NCBI GenBank assembly: GCA_949825025.1
Contig: OX463784.1
Span: 15,481,283-15,545,282 of the forward strand
DNA length: 64,000 bases
DNA from: Siphlonurus alternatus
Taxonomy: Eukaryota; Arthropoda; Insecta; Ephemeroptera; Siphlonuridae
Reading direction: 5' to 3'
The notes beneath the pieces were generated by a model. The model made no database searches. It was not told where the DNA came from and saw only the letters and a list, made by a program, of their open reading frames with translations. The translations under genes were made by a program, and so were the position numbers. Numbering within the stretch: the first letter of the stretch is position 1; the number at the start of each line of letters is the position of its first letter. Below are positions 35,905-48,371 of this stretch, in pieces.

Positions 35905-38900
35905 TGACGTCAGGTGTTTTCAGCATGATCGAGCTAAAATTAGTAGTTTTGGTTTTGTCAAGTTTTGCCGTTTTCACTGTTTTGAAGTTTAAGGCCTCAA
36001 AATCCGGCTGTTTTGTTTGTTATTGAATCTTCAAAATTCTTTCATATTTGAACTCCTAGGTTCCAATTACATGACGTCAGGTGTTTTCAGCATGATCGAG
36101 CTAAAATTAGAAGTTTTAGTTTTGTCAAGTTTTGCCGTTTTCACTGTTTTGAAGTTTAAGGCCTTAAAATCCGCCTTTTTTGTTTGTGATTGAATCTTCA
36201 AAATTCCTTCATATTTGAACTCTTAGGGTCCAATTACATGGTTTCAGGTGATTTCAGCATGATCGAGCTAAAATTAGAAGTTTTGGTGTTGTCAAGTTTT
36301 GCCGATTTCTCTGTTTTGAAGTTTAAGGCCTCAAAATCCGGCTTTTTTGTTTGTGATTGAATCTTCAAAATTCCTTCATATTTGAACTACTAGGGTCTAA
36401 TTATTTGACGTCAGGTGTTTTCAGCATGATCGAGAGAAAATTAAATGTTTTGGTTTTGTCAAGTTTTGCCGTTTTCACTGTTTTGAAGTTTAAGGCCTCA
36501 AAATCCGGCTTTTTTGTTTTTTATTGAATCTTCAAAATTTCTTCATATTAAAACTCCTAGGGTCCAATTACATGACGTCAGGTGTTTTCAGCATGATCGA
36601 GCTAAAATTAGTAGTTTTGGTTTTGTCAAGTTTTGCCGTTTTCACTGTTTTGAAGTTTAAGGCCTCAAAATCCGGCTGTTTTGTTTGTTATTGAATCTTC
36701 AAAATTCTTTCATATTTGAACTCCTAGGTTCCAATTACATGACGTCAGGTGTTTTCAGCATGATCGAGCTAAAATTAGAAGTTTTAGTTTTGTCAAGTTT
36801 TGCCGTTTTCACTGTTTTGAAGTTTAAGGCCTTAAAATCCGCCTTTTTTGTTTGTGATTGAATCTTCAAAATTCCTTCATATTTGAACTCTTAGGGTCCA
36901 ATTACATGGTTTCAGGTGATTTCAGCATGATCGAGCTAAAATTAGAAGTTTTGGTGTTGTCAAGTTTTGCCGATTTCTCTGTTTTGAAGTTTAAGGCCTC
37001 AAAATCCGGCTTTTTTGTTTGTGATTGAATCTTCAAAATTCCTTCATATTTGAACTACTAGGGTCTAATTATTTGACGTCAGGTGTTTTCAGCATGATCG
37101 AGAGAAAATTAAATGTTTTGGTTTTGTCAAGTTTTGCCGTTTTCACTGTTTTGAAGTTTAAGGCCTCAAAATCCGGCTTTTTTGTTTGTTATTAAATCTT
37201 CTAAATTCCTTCATATTCGTACTCCTAGGGTCCAATTACATGACGTCAGGTGTTTTCAGCATGATCGAGCTAAAATTTGAAGTTTTGGTTTTGTTAAGTT
37301 TTGCCGTTTTCACTGTTTTGAAGTTTAAGGCCTCAAAATCCGGCTTTTTTGTTTGTTATTGAATCTTCAAAATTCCTTTATATTCGTACTCCTAGGGTCC
37401 AATTACATGACGTCAGGTGTTTTCAGCATGATCGAGCTAAAATTTGAAGTTTTGGTTTTGTCATGTTTTGCGGTTTTCACTGTTTTGAAGTATAAGGCCT
37501 CAAAATCCGGCTGTTTTGTTTGTTATTGAATCTTTAAAATTTCTTCATATTAAAACTCCTAGGGTCCAATTACATGACGTCAGGTGTTTTCAGCATGATC
37601 GAGCTAAAATTAGTAGTTTTGGTTTTGTCAAGTTTTGCCGTTTTCACTGTTTTGAAGTTTAAGGCCTCAAAATCCGGCTGTTTTGTTTGTTATTGAATCT
37701 TCAAAATTCTTTCATATTTGAACTCCTAGGTTCCAATTACATGACGTCAGGTGTTTTCAGTATGATCGAGCTAAAATTAGAAGTTTTAGTTTTGTCAAGT
37801 TTTGCCGTTTTCACTGTTTTGAAGTTTAAGGCCTTAAAATCCGCCTTTTTTGTTTGTGATTGAATCTTCAAAATTCCTTCATATTTGAACTCTTAGGGTC
37901 CAATTACATGGTTTCAGGTGATTTCAGCATGATCGAGCTAAAATTAGAAGTTTTGGTGTTGTCAAGTTTTGCCGATTTCTCTGTTTTGAAGTTTAAGGCC
38001 TCAAAATCCGGCTTTTTTGTTTGTGATTGAATCTTCAAAATTCCTTCATATTTGAACTACTAGGGTCTAATTATTTGACGTCAGGTGTTTTCAGCATGAT
38101 CGAGAGAAAATTAAATGTTTTGGTTTTGTCAATTTTTGCCGTTTTCACTGTTTTGAAGTTTAAGGCCTCAAAATCCGGCTTTTTTGTTTTTTATTGAATC
38201 TTCAAAATTTCTTCATATTAAAACTCCTAGGGTCCAATTACATGACGTCAGGTGTTTTCAGCATGATCGAGCTAAAATTAGTAGTTTTGGTTTTGTCAAG
38301 TTTTGCCGTTTTCACTGTTTTGAAGTTTAAGGCCTCAAAATCCGGCTGTTTTGTTTGTTATTGAATCTTCAAAATTCTTTCATATTTGAACTCCTAGGTT
38401 CCAATTACATGACGTCAGGTGTTTTCAGCATGATCGAGCTAAAATTAGAAGTTTTAGTTTTGTCAAGTTTTGCCGTTTTCACTGTTTTGAAGTTTAAGGC
38501 CTTAAAATCCGCCTTTTTTGTTTGTGATTGAATCTTCAAAATTCCTTCATATTTGAACTCTTAGGGTCCAATTACATGGTTTCAGGTGATTTCAGCATGA
38601 TCGAGCTAAAATTAGAAGTTTTGGTGTTGTCAAGTTTTGCCGATTTCTCTGTTTTGAAGTTTAAGGCCTCAAAATCCGGCTTTTTTGTTTGTGATTGAAT
38701 CTTCAAAATTCCTTCATATTTGAACTACTAGGGTCTAATTATTTGACGTCAGGTGTTTTCAGCATGATCGAGAGAAAATTAAATGTTTTGGTTTTGTCAA
38801 GTTTTGCCGTTTTCACTGTTTTGAAGTTTAAGGCCTCAAAATCCGGCTTTTTTGTTTGTTATTAAATCTTCTAAATTCCTTCATATTCGTACTCCTAGGG

Positions 38901-41746
38901 TCCAATTACATGACGTCAGGTGTTTTCAGCATGATCGAGCTAAAATTTGAAGTTTTGGTTTTGTTAAGTTTTGCCGTTTTCACTGTTTTGAAGTTTAAGG
39001 CCTCAAAATCCGGCTTTTTTGTTTGTTATTGAATCTTCAAAATTCCTTTATATTCGTACTCCTAGGGTCCAATTACATGACGTCAGGTGTTTTCAGCATG
39101 ATCGAGCTAAAATTTGAAGTTTTGGTTTTGTCATGTTTTGCGGTTTTCACTGTTTTGAAGTATAAGGCCTCAAAATCCGGCTGTTTTGTTTGTTATTGAA
39201 TCTTCAAAATTCTTTCATATTTGAACTCCTAGGTTCCAATTACATGATGTCAGGTGTTTTCAGCATGATCGAGCTTAAATTTGAAGTTTTAGTCTTTTCA
39301 AGTTTTGCAGTTTTCACTGTTTTGAAGTTTAAGGCCTCAAAATCCGGCTTTTTTGTTTGTGATCGAATCTTCAAAATTCCTTCATATTCGTACTCCTAGG
39401 GTCCAATTACATGTCGTCAGGTGTTTTCAGCATGATCGAGCTAAAATTTGAAGTTTTGGTTTTGCTAGGTTTTGCCTTTTTCTCTGTTTTGAAGTTTAAG
39501 GCCTCCAAATCCAGCTTTTTCGTTTGTAATTGAATTTTAAAAATTCCTTCATATTTGAACTCCTAGGGTCCAATTACATGGTTTCAGGTGTTTTCAGCAT
39601 GATCGAGCTAAAATTAGAAGTTTGGTTTTGTCAGGTTTTGCCGTTTTCACTGTTTTGAAGTGTAAGGCCTTAAAATCCGGCTTTTTTGTGTGTTATTGAA
39701 TCTTCAAAATTCTTTCATATTTGAACTCCAAGGGTCCAATTACATGACGTCAGGTGTTTTCAGCATGATCAAGCTAAAATAAGATGTTTTGGTTTTGTCA
39801 AGTTTTGCCGATTTCACTGTTTTGAAGTTGAAGGACTCAAAATCCGGCTTTTTTGTTTGTTAATGAATCTTCAATATTCTTTCATATTTAAAGTCCTAGG
39901 GTCCAATTAAATGACGTCAGGTGTTTTCAGCATGATCGAGCTAAAATTACAAGTTTTGGTTTTGTCAAGTTTTGCCGTTTTCACTGTTTTGAAGTTTAAG
40001 GCCTCAAAATCCTGCTTTTTTGTTTTTTATTGAATCTTTAAAATTTCTTCATATTAAAACTCCTAGGGTCCAATTACATGACGTCAGGTGTTTTCAGCAT
40101 GATCGAGCTAAAATTAGAAGTTTTGGTCTTTTCAAGTTTTGCCGTTTTCACTGTTTTGAAGTTTAAGGCCTCAAAATCCGGCTTTTTTGTTTGTTATTAA
40201 ATCTTCTAAATTCCTTCATATTCGTACTCCTAGGGTCCAATTACATGACGTCAGGTGTTTTCAGCATGATCGAGCTAAAATTTGAAGTTTTGGTTTTGTC
40301 ATGTTTTGCCGTTTTCACTGTTTTGAAGTTTAAGGCCTCAAAATCCGGCTGTTTTGTTTGTTATTGAATCTTCAAAATTCTTTCATATTTGAACTCCTAG
40401 GTTCCAATTACATGACGTCAGGTGTTTTCAGCATGATCGAGCTAAAATTAGAAGTTTTGGTTTTGTCAAGTTTTGCCGTTTTCACTGTTTTGAAGTTTAA
40501 GGCCTCAAATTCTGGCTTTTTGTTTGTTATTTAATCTTCAAAATTCCTTCATATTTAAACTCCTAGGGTCCAATTACATGACGTCAGGTGTTTTCAGCAT
40601 GATCGAGCTAAAATTTGAAGTTTTGGTTTTGTTAGGTTGTGCCTTTTTCTTTTTTTGAGGTTTAAGGCCTCAAAATCCGGCTTTTTTGTCTGTTATTAAA
40701 TCTTCAAAATTCCTTCATATTTGTACTCCTAGGGTCCAATTACATGACGTCAGGTGTTTTCAGCATGATCGAGCTAAAATTTGAAGTTTTGGTTTTGTCA
40801 TGTTTTGCCGTTTTCACTGTTTTGAAGTTTAAGGCCTCAAAATCCGGCTTTTTCGTTTGTAATTGAATTTTCAAAATTCCTTCATATTTGAACTCCTAGG
40901 GTCCAATTACATGGTTTCAGGTGTTTTCAGCATGATCAAGCTAAAATAAGATGTTTTGGTTTTGTCAAGTTTGGCCGATTTCACTGTTTTGAAGTTTAAG
41001 GCCTCAAAATCCGGCTTTTTTGTTTGTTAATGAATCTTCAATATTCTTTCATATTTAAAGTCCTAGGGTCCAATTAAATGACGTCAGGTGTTTTCAGCAT
41101 GATCGAGCTAAAATTACAAGTTTTGGTTTTGTCAAGTTTTGCCGTTTTCACTGTTTTGAAGTTTAAGGCCTCAAAATCCGGCTTTTTCGTTTGTAATTGA
41201 ATTTTCAAAATTCCTTCATATTTGAACTCCTAGGGTCCAATTACATGGTTTCAGGTGTTTTCAGCATGATCAAGCTAAAATAAGATGTTTTGGTTTTGTC
41301 AAGTTTGGCCGATTTCACTGTTTTGAAGTTTAAGGCCTCAAAATCCGGCTTTTTTGTTTGTTAATGAATCTTCAATATTCTTTCATATTTAAAGTCCTAG
41401 GGTCCAATTAAATGACGTCAGGTGTTTTCAGCATGATCGAGCTAAAATTACAAGTTTTGGTTTTGTCAAGTTTTGCCGTTTTCACTGTTTTGAAGTTTAA
41501 GGCCTCAAAATCCGGCTTTTTTGTTTGTGATTGAATCTTCAAAATTCCTTCATACTTGAACTCCTAGGGTCCAATTATTTGACGTCAGGTGTTTTCAGCT
41601 TGATCGAGCTAAAATTAGAAGTTTTGGTTTTGTTAAGTTTTGCCGTTTTCACTGTTTTGAAGTTTAAGGCCTCAAAATCCGGCTTTTTTGTTTTTTATTG
41701 AATCTTCAAAATTTCTTCATATTAAAACTCCTAGGGTCCAATTACA
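35905..41746 (+). repeat. 5,842-bp (35-monomer) higher-order repeat, copy 1
   Basis: Landmarks recur at exactly +5,842: TTAGTAG (35,941), the K monomer (36,532), AGTATGATCGAG (37,759), a TGATGTCA monomer near 39,245, the tail TTTTTATTGAATCTTTAAAATTT (split by the 20-base limit; it starts near 40,020) and TTCTGGCTTTTTG (40,510). Within it a 10-monomer block beginning with K repeats at 1,670 bp (36,532 and 38,202). Its last kilobase (40,690-41,746) is not repeated in copy 2; it holds the 334-bp dimer pair and the block shared with 16.3-17.4 kb. A private change, ATGTCGTCAGG near 39,412, destroys one palindrome. Confidence 0.85.
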
Positions 41747-44700
41747 TGACGTCAGGTGTTTTCAGCATGATCGAGCTAAAATTAGTAGTTTTGGTTTTGT
41801 CAAGTTTTGCCGTTTTCACTGTTTTGAAGTTTAAGGCCTCAAAATCCGGCTGTTTTGTTTGTTATTGAATCTTCAAAATTCTTTCATATTTGAACTCCTA
41901 GGTTCCAATTACATGACGTCAGGTGTTTTCAGCATGATCGAGCTAAAATTAGAAGTTTTAGTTTTGTCAAGTTTTGCCGTTTTCACTGTTTTGAAGTTTA
42001 AGGCCTTAAAATCCGCCTTTTTTGTTTGTGATTGAATCTTCAAAATTCCTTCATATTTGAACTCTTAGGGTCCAATTACATGGTTTCAGGTGATTTCAGC
42101 ATGATCGAGCTAAAATTAGAAGTTTTGGTGTTGTCAAGTTTTGCCGATTTCTCTGTTTTGAAGTTTAAGGCCTCAAAATCCGGCTTTTTTGTTTGTGATT
42201 GAATCTTCAAAATTCCTTCATATTTGAACTACTAGGGTCTAATTATTTGACGTCAGGTGTTTTCAGCATGATCGAGAGAAAATTAAATGTTTTGGTTTTG
42301 TCAAGTTTTGCCGTTTTCACTGTTTTGAAGTTAAGGGCCTCAAAATCCGGCTTTTTTGTTTTTTATTGAATCTTCAAAATTTCTTCATATTAAAACTCCT
42401 AGGGTCCAATTACATGACGTCAGGTGTTTTCAGCATGATCGAGCTAAAATTAGTAGTTTTGGTTTTGTCAAGTTTTGCCGTTTTCACTGTTTTGAAGTTT
42501 AAGGCCTCAAAATCCGGCTGTTTTGTTTGTTATTGAATCTTCAAAATTCTTTCATATTTGAACTCCTAGGTTCCAATTACATGACGTCAGGTGTTTTCAG
42601 CATGATCGAGCTAAAATTAGAAGTTTTAGTTTTGTCAAGTTTTGCCGTTTTCACTGTTTTGAAGTTTAAGGCCTTAAAATCCGCCTTTTTTGTTTGTGAT
42701 TGAATCTTCAAAATTCCTTCATATTTGAACTCTTAGGGTCCAATTACATGGTTTCAGGTGATTTCAGCATGATCGAGCTAAAATTAGAAGTTTTGGTGTT
42801 GTCAAGTTTTGCCGATTTCTCTGTTTTGAAGTTTAAGGCCTCAAAATCCGGCTTTTTTGTTTGTGATTGAATCTTCAAAATTCCTTCATATTTGAACTAC
42901 TAGGGTCTAATTATTTGACGTCAGGTGTTTTCAGCATGATCGAGAGAAAATTAAATGTTTTGGTTTTGTCAAGTTTTGCCGTTTTCACTGTTTTGAAGTT
43001 TAAGGCCTCAAAATCCGGCTTTTTTGTTTGTTATTAAATCTTCTAAATTCCTTCATATTCGTACTCCTAGGGTCCAATTACATGACGTCAGGTGTTTTCA
43101 GCATGATCGAGCTAAAATTTGAAGTTTTGGTTTTGTTAAGTTTTGCCGTTTTCACTGTTTTGAAGTTTAAGGCCTCAAAATCCGGCTTTTTTGTTTGTTA
43201 TTGAATCTTCAAAATTCCTTTATATTCGTACTCCTAGGGTCCAATTACATGACGTCAGGTGTTTTCAGCATGATCGAGCTAAAATTTGAAGTTTTGGTTT
43301 TGTCATGTTTTGCGGTTTTCACTGTTTTGAAGTATAAGGCCTCAAAATCCGGCTGTTTTGTTTGTTATTGAATCTTTAAAATTTCTTCATATTAAAACTC
43401 CTAGGGTCCAATTACATGACGTCAGGTGTTTTCTGCATGATCGAGCTAAAATTAGTAGTTTTGGTTTTGTCAAGTTTTGCCGTTTTCACTGTTTTGAAGT
43501 TTAAGGCCTCAAAATCCGGCTGTTTTGTTTGTTATTGAATCTTCAAAATTCTTTCATATTTGAACTCCTAGGTTCCAATTACATGACGTCAGGTGTTTTC
43601 AGTATGATCGAGCTAAAATTAGAAGTTTTAGTTTTGTCAAGTTTTGCCGTTTTCACTGTTTTGAAGTTTAAGGCCTTAAAATCCGCCTTTTTTGTTTGTG
43701 ATTGAATCTTCAAAATTCCTTCATATTTGAACTCTTAGGGTCCAATTACATGGTTTCAGGTGATTTCAGCATAATCGAGCTAAAATTAGAAGTTTTGGTG
43801 TTGTCAAGTTTTGCCGATTTCTCTGTTTTGAAGTTTAAGGCCTCAAAATCCGGCTTTTTTGTTTGTGATTGAATCTTCAAAATTCCTTCATATTTGAACT
43901 ACTAGGGTCTAATTATTTGACGTCAGGTGTTTTCAGCATGATCGAGAGAAAATTAAATGTTTTGGTTTTGTCAATTTTTGCCGTTTTCACTGTTTTGAAG
44001 TTTAAGGCCTCAAAATCCGGCTTTTTTGTTTTTTATTGAATCTTCAAAATTTCTTCATATTAAAACTCCTAGGGTCCAATTACATGACGTCAGGTGTTTT
44101 CAGCATGATCGAGCTAAAATTAGTAGTTTTGGTTTTGTCAAGTTTTGCCGTTTTCACTGTTTTGAAGTTTAAGGCCTCAAAATCCGGCTGTTTTGTTTGT
44201 TATTGAATCTTCAAAATTCTTTCATATTTGAACTCCTAGGTTCCAATTACATGACGTCAGGTGTTTTCAGCATGATCGAGCTAAAATTAGAAGTTTTAGT
44301 TTTGTCAAGTTTTGCCGTTTTCACTGTTTTGAAGTTTAAGGCCTTAAAATCCGCCTTTTTTGTTTGTGATTGAATCTTCAAAATTCCTTCATATTTGAAC
44401 TCTTAGGGTCCAATTACATGGTTTCAGGTGATTTCAGCATGATCGAGCTAAAATTAGAAGTTTTGGTGTTGTCAAGTTTTGCCGATTTCTCTGTTTTGAA
44501 GTTTAAGGCCTCAAAATCCGGCTTTTTTGTTTGTGATTGAATCTTCAAAATTCCTTCATATTTGAACTACTAGGGTCTAATTATTTGACGTCAGGTGTTT
44601 TCAGCATGATCGAGAGAAAATTAAATGTTTTGGTTTTGTCAAGTTTTGCCGTTTTCACTGTTTTGAAGTTTAAGGCCTCAAAATCCGGCTTTTTTGTTTG

Positions 44701-46531
44701 TTATTAAATCTTCTAAATTCCTTCATATTCGTACTCCTAGGGTCCAATTACATGACGTCAGGTGTTTTCAGCATGATCGAGCTAAAATTTGAAGTTTTGG
44801 TTTTGTTAAGTTTTGCCGTTTTCACTGTTTTGAAGTTTAAGGCCTCAAAATCCGGCTTTTTTGTTTGTTATTGAATCTTCAAAATTCCTTTATATTCGTA
44901 CTCCTAGGGTCCAATTACATGACGTCAGGTGTTTTCAGCATGATCGAGCTAAAATTTGAAGTTTTGGTTTTGTCATGTTTTGCGGTTTTCACTGTTTTGA
45001 AGTATAAGGCCTCAAAATCCGGCTGTTTTGTTTGTTATTGAATCTTCAAAATTCTTTCATATTTGAACTCCTAGGTTCCAATTACATGATGTCAGGTGTT
45101 TTCAGCATGATCGAGCTTAAATTTGAAGTTTTAGTCTTTTCAAGTTTTGCAGTTTTCACTGTTATGAAGTTTAAGGCCTCAAAATCCGGCTTTTTTGTTT
45201 GTGATCGAATCTTCAAAATTCCTTCATATTCGTACTCCTAGGGTCCAATTACATGACGTCAGGTGTTTTCAGCATGATCGAGCTAAAATTTGAAGTTTTG
45301 GTTTTGCTAGGTTTTGCCTTTTTCTCTGTTTTGAAGTTTAAGGCCTCCAAATCCAGCTTTTTCGTTTGTAATTGAATTTTAAAAATTCCTTCATATTTGA
45401 ACTCCTAGGGTCCAATTACATGGTTTCAGGTGTTTTCAGCATGATCGAGCTAAAATTAGAAGTTTGGTTTTGTCAGGTTTTGCCGTTTTCACTGTTTTGA
45501 AGTGTAAGGCCTTAAAATCCGGCTTTTTTGTGTGTTATTGAATCTTCAAAATTCTTTCATATTTGAACTCCAAGGGTCCAATTACATGACGTCAGGTGTT
45601 TTCAGCATGATCAAGCTAAAATAAGATGTTTTGGTTTTGTCAAGTTTTGCCGATTTCACTGTTTTGAAGTTGAAGGACTCAAAATCCGGCTTTTTTGTTT
45701 GTTAATGAATCTTCAATATTCTTTCATATTTAAAGTCCTAGGGTCCAATTAAATGACGTCAGGTGTTTTCAGCATGATCGAGCTAAAATTACAAGTTTTG
45801 GTTTTGTCAAGTTTTGCCGTTTTCACTGTTTTGAAGTTTAAGGCCTCAAAATCCTGCTTTTTTGTTTTTTATTGAATCTTTAAAATTTCTTCATATTAAA
45901 ACTCCTAGGGTCCAATTACATGACGTCAGGTGTTTTCAGCATGATCGAGCTAAAATTAGAAGTTTTGGTCTTTTCAAGTTTTGCCGTTTTCACTGTTTTG
46001 AAGTTTAAGGCCTCAAAATCCGGCTTTTTTGTTTGTTATTAAATCTTCTAAATTCCTTCATATTCGTACTCCTAGGGTCCAATTACATGACGTCAGGTGT
46101 TTTCAGCATGATCGAGCTAAAATTTGAAGTTTTGGTTTTGTCATGTTTTGCCGTTTTCACTGTTTTGAAGTTTAAGGCCTCAAAATCCGGCTGTTTTGTT
46201 TGTTATTGAATCTTCAAAATTCTTTCATATTTGAACTCCTAGGTTCCAATTACATGACGTCAGGTGTTTTCAGCATGATCGAGCTAAAATTAGAAGTTTT
46301 GGTTTTGTCAAGTTTTGCCGTTTTCACTGTTTTGAAGTTTAAGGCCTCAAATTCTGGCTTTTTGTTTGTTATTTAATCTTCAAAATTCCTTCATATTTAA
46401 ACTCCTAGGGTCCAATTACATGACGTCAGGTGTTTTCAGCATGATCGAGCTAAAATTTGAAGTTTTGGTTTTGTTAGGTTGTGCCTTTTTCTTTTTTTGA
46501 GGTTTAAGGCCTCAAAATCCGGCTTTTTTGT
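41747..46531 (+). repeat. 5,842-bp higher-order repeat, copy 2 (4,785 bp matched)
   Basis: This matches 35,905-40,689 throughout. Differences noticed are TTAAGGGCC near 42,332, TTTTCTGCATGATCG near 43,431, GCATAATCGAG near 43,770 and GTTATGAAG near 45,163. At 46,532 the tail changes from the TCTGTTATTAAATC found in copy 1 to TTTGTGATTGAATC, where the sequence enters the 666-bp tetramer region. Confidence 0.85.
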
Positions 46532-47462
46532 TTGTGATTGAATCTTCAAAATTCCTTCATATTTGAACTCCTAGGTTCCAATTATTTGACGTCAGGTGTT
46601 TTCAGCTTGATCGAGCTAAAATAAGAAGTTTTGGTTTTGTCAAGTTTTGCCGATTTCACTGATTTGAAGTTTAAGGCCTCAAAATCCTGCTTTTTTGTTT
46701 TTTATTGAATCTTCAAAATTTCTTCATTTTAAAACTCCTAGGGTCCAATAACATGACGTCAGGTGTTTTCAGCATGATCGAGCTAAAATTTGAAGTTTTG
46801 GTTTTGTCATGTTTTGCCGTTTTCACTGTTTTGAAGTTTAAGGCCTCAAAATCCGACTGTTTTGTTTGTTATTGAATCTTCAAAATTCTTTCATATTTGA
46901 ACTCCTAGGTTCCAATTACATGACGTCAGGTGTTTTCAGCATGATCGAGCTAAAATTAGAAGTTTTGGTTTTGTCAAGTTTTGCCGTTTTCACTGTTTTG
47001 AAGTTTAAGGCCTCAAAATCCGGCTTTTTGTTTGTTATTTAATCTTCAAAATTCCTTCATATTTAAACTCCTAGGGTCCAATTACATGACGTCAGGTGTT
47101 TTCAGCATGATCGAGCTAAAATTTGAAGTTTTGGTTTTGTTAGGTTGTGCCTTTTTCTTTTTTTGAGGTTTAAGGCCTCAAAATCCGGCTTTTTTGTTTG
47201 TGATTGAATCTTCAAAATTCCTTCATATTTGAACTCCTAGGTTCCAATTATTTGACGTCAGGTGTTTTCAGCTTGATCGAGCTAAAATAAGAAGTTTTGG
47301 TTTTGTCAAGTTTTGCCGATTTCACTGATTTGAAGTTTAAGGCCTCAAAATCCTGCTTTTTTGTTTTTTATTGAATCTTCAAAATTTCTTCATTTTAAAA
47401 CTCCTAGGGTCCAATAACATGACGTCAGGTGTTTTCAGCATGATCGAGCTAAAATTTGAAGT
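46200..47462 (+). repeat. Tandem 666-bp tetramer marked by GTCCAATAACATG
   Basis: The variant GGGTCCAATAAC occurs at 46,741 and 47,407, 666 bp apart. Each unit holds a TTTAAACTCC monomer with GTTAGGTTGTGCC and a TTCTTTTTTTGAGG stretch, a CAGCTTGATCGAG monomer with AAATAAGAAG, a TTCATTTTAAAACTCC monomer, and a CCTAGGTTCC monomer. The units differ at GTCATGTTTTG (first) against GTTCAGTTTTG (second). The same pair recurs at 50,081/50,747 and 54,089/54,755, and its start appears at the right edge of the window. Confidence 0.82.
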
Positions 47463-47735
47463 TTTGGTTTTGTTCAGTTTTGCCGTTTTCACTGTTTTGA
47501 AGTTTAAGGCCTCAAAATCCGGCTGTTTTGTTTGTTATTGAATCTTCAAAATTCTTTCATATTTGAACTCCTAGGTTCCAATTACATGACGTCAGGTGTT
47601 TTCAGCATGATCGAGCTAAAATTAGAAGTTTTGGTTTTGTCAAGTTTTGCCGTTTTCACTGTTTTGAAGTTAAAGGCCTTAAAATCCGCATTTTTTATTT
47701 GTGATTGAATCTTCAAGATTCCTTCATATTTGAAC

Positions 47736-47750
47736 TCTTACGTTAGGGTC
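47736..47750 (+). repeat. Monomer with a 5-bp insertion (TTACGTTAGGG), copy 1
   Basis: CTCTTAGGGTCC of related monomers reads CTCTTACGTTAGGGTCC here, a gain of 5 bp. The identical insertion is at 51,080 and 55,088. It is a private marker of the growing HOR series and is not present in the related monomers at 44,401 or elsewhere to the left. Confidence 0.85.
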
Positions 47751-48371
47751 CAATTACATGGTTTCAGGTGATTTCAGCATGATCGAGCTAAAATTAGAAG
47801 TTTTGGTGTTGTCAAGTTTTGCCGATTTCTCTGTTTTGAAGTTTAAGGCCTCAAAATCCGGCTTTTTTGTTTGTGATTGAATCTTCAAAATTCCTTCATA
47901 TTTGAACTCCTAGGGTCTAATTATTTGACGTCAGGTGTTTTCAGCATGATCGAGAGAAAATTAAATGTTTTGGTTTTGTCAAGTTTTGCCGTTTTCACTG
48001 TTTTGAAGTTTAAGGCCTCAAAATCCGGCTTTTTTGTTTGTTATTAAATCTTCTAAATTCCTTCATATTCGTACTCCTAGGGTCCAATTACATGACGTCA
48101 GGTGTTTTCAGCATGATCGAGCTAAAATTTGAAGTTTTGGTTTTGTTAAGTTTTGCCGTTTTCACTGTTTTGAAGTTTAAGGCCTCAAAATCCGGCTTTT
48201 TTGTTTGTTATTGAATCTTCAAAATTCCTTTATATTCGTACTCCTAGGGTCCAATTACATGACGTCAGGTGTTTTCAGCATGATCGAGCTAAAATTTGAA
48301 GTTTTGGTTTTGTCATGTTTTGCGGTTTTCACTGTTTTGAAGTATAAGGCCTCAAAATCCGGCTGTTTTGT

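Larger units (their letters stand above)
45032..48371 (+). repeat. Growing HOR series, unit 1 (3,340 bp, 20 monomers)
   Basis: The unit is phased on a conserved TTGTTATTGAATC start that precedes a CCTAGGTTCC/GCTTAAATTTG monomer with GTGATCGAATC in its tail. The next unit begins at 48,372. Order of landmarks: the TGATGTCA monomer, GTTTTGCTAGG with CTCCAAATCCAGC, AAGTGTAAGGCCTTAAAATCC, ATCAAGCTAA, TTTAAAGTCC, K-like monomers, GTTAGGTTGTGCC, two rounds of the 666-bp tetramer, the TTACGTTAGGG insertion monomer, and AGAGAAAATT and TTCGTAC monomers. Its first part overlaps the end of the second 5,842-bp copy, so the two HOR families interlock here. Confidence 0.85.
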
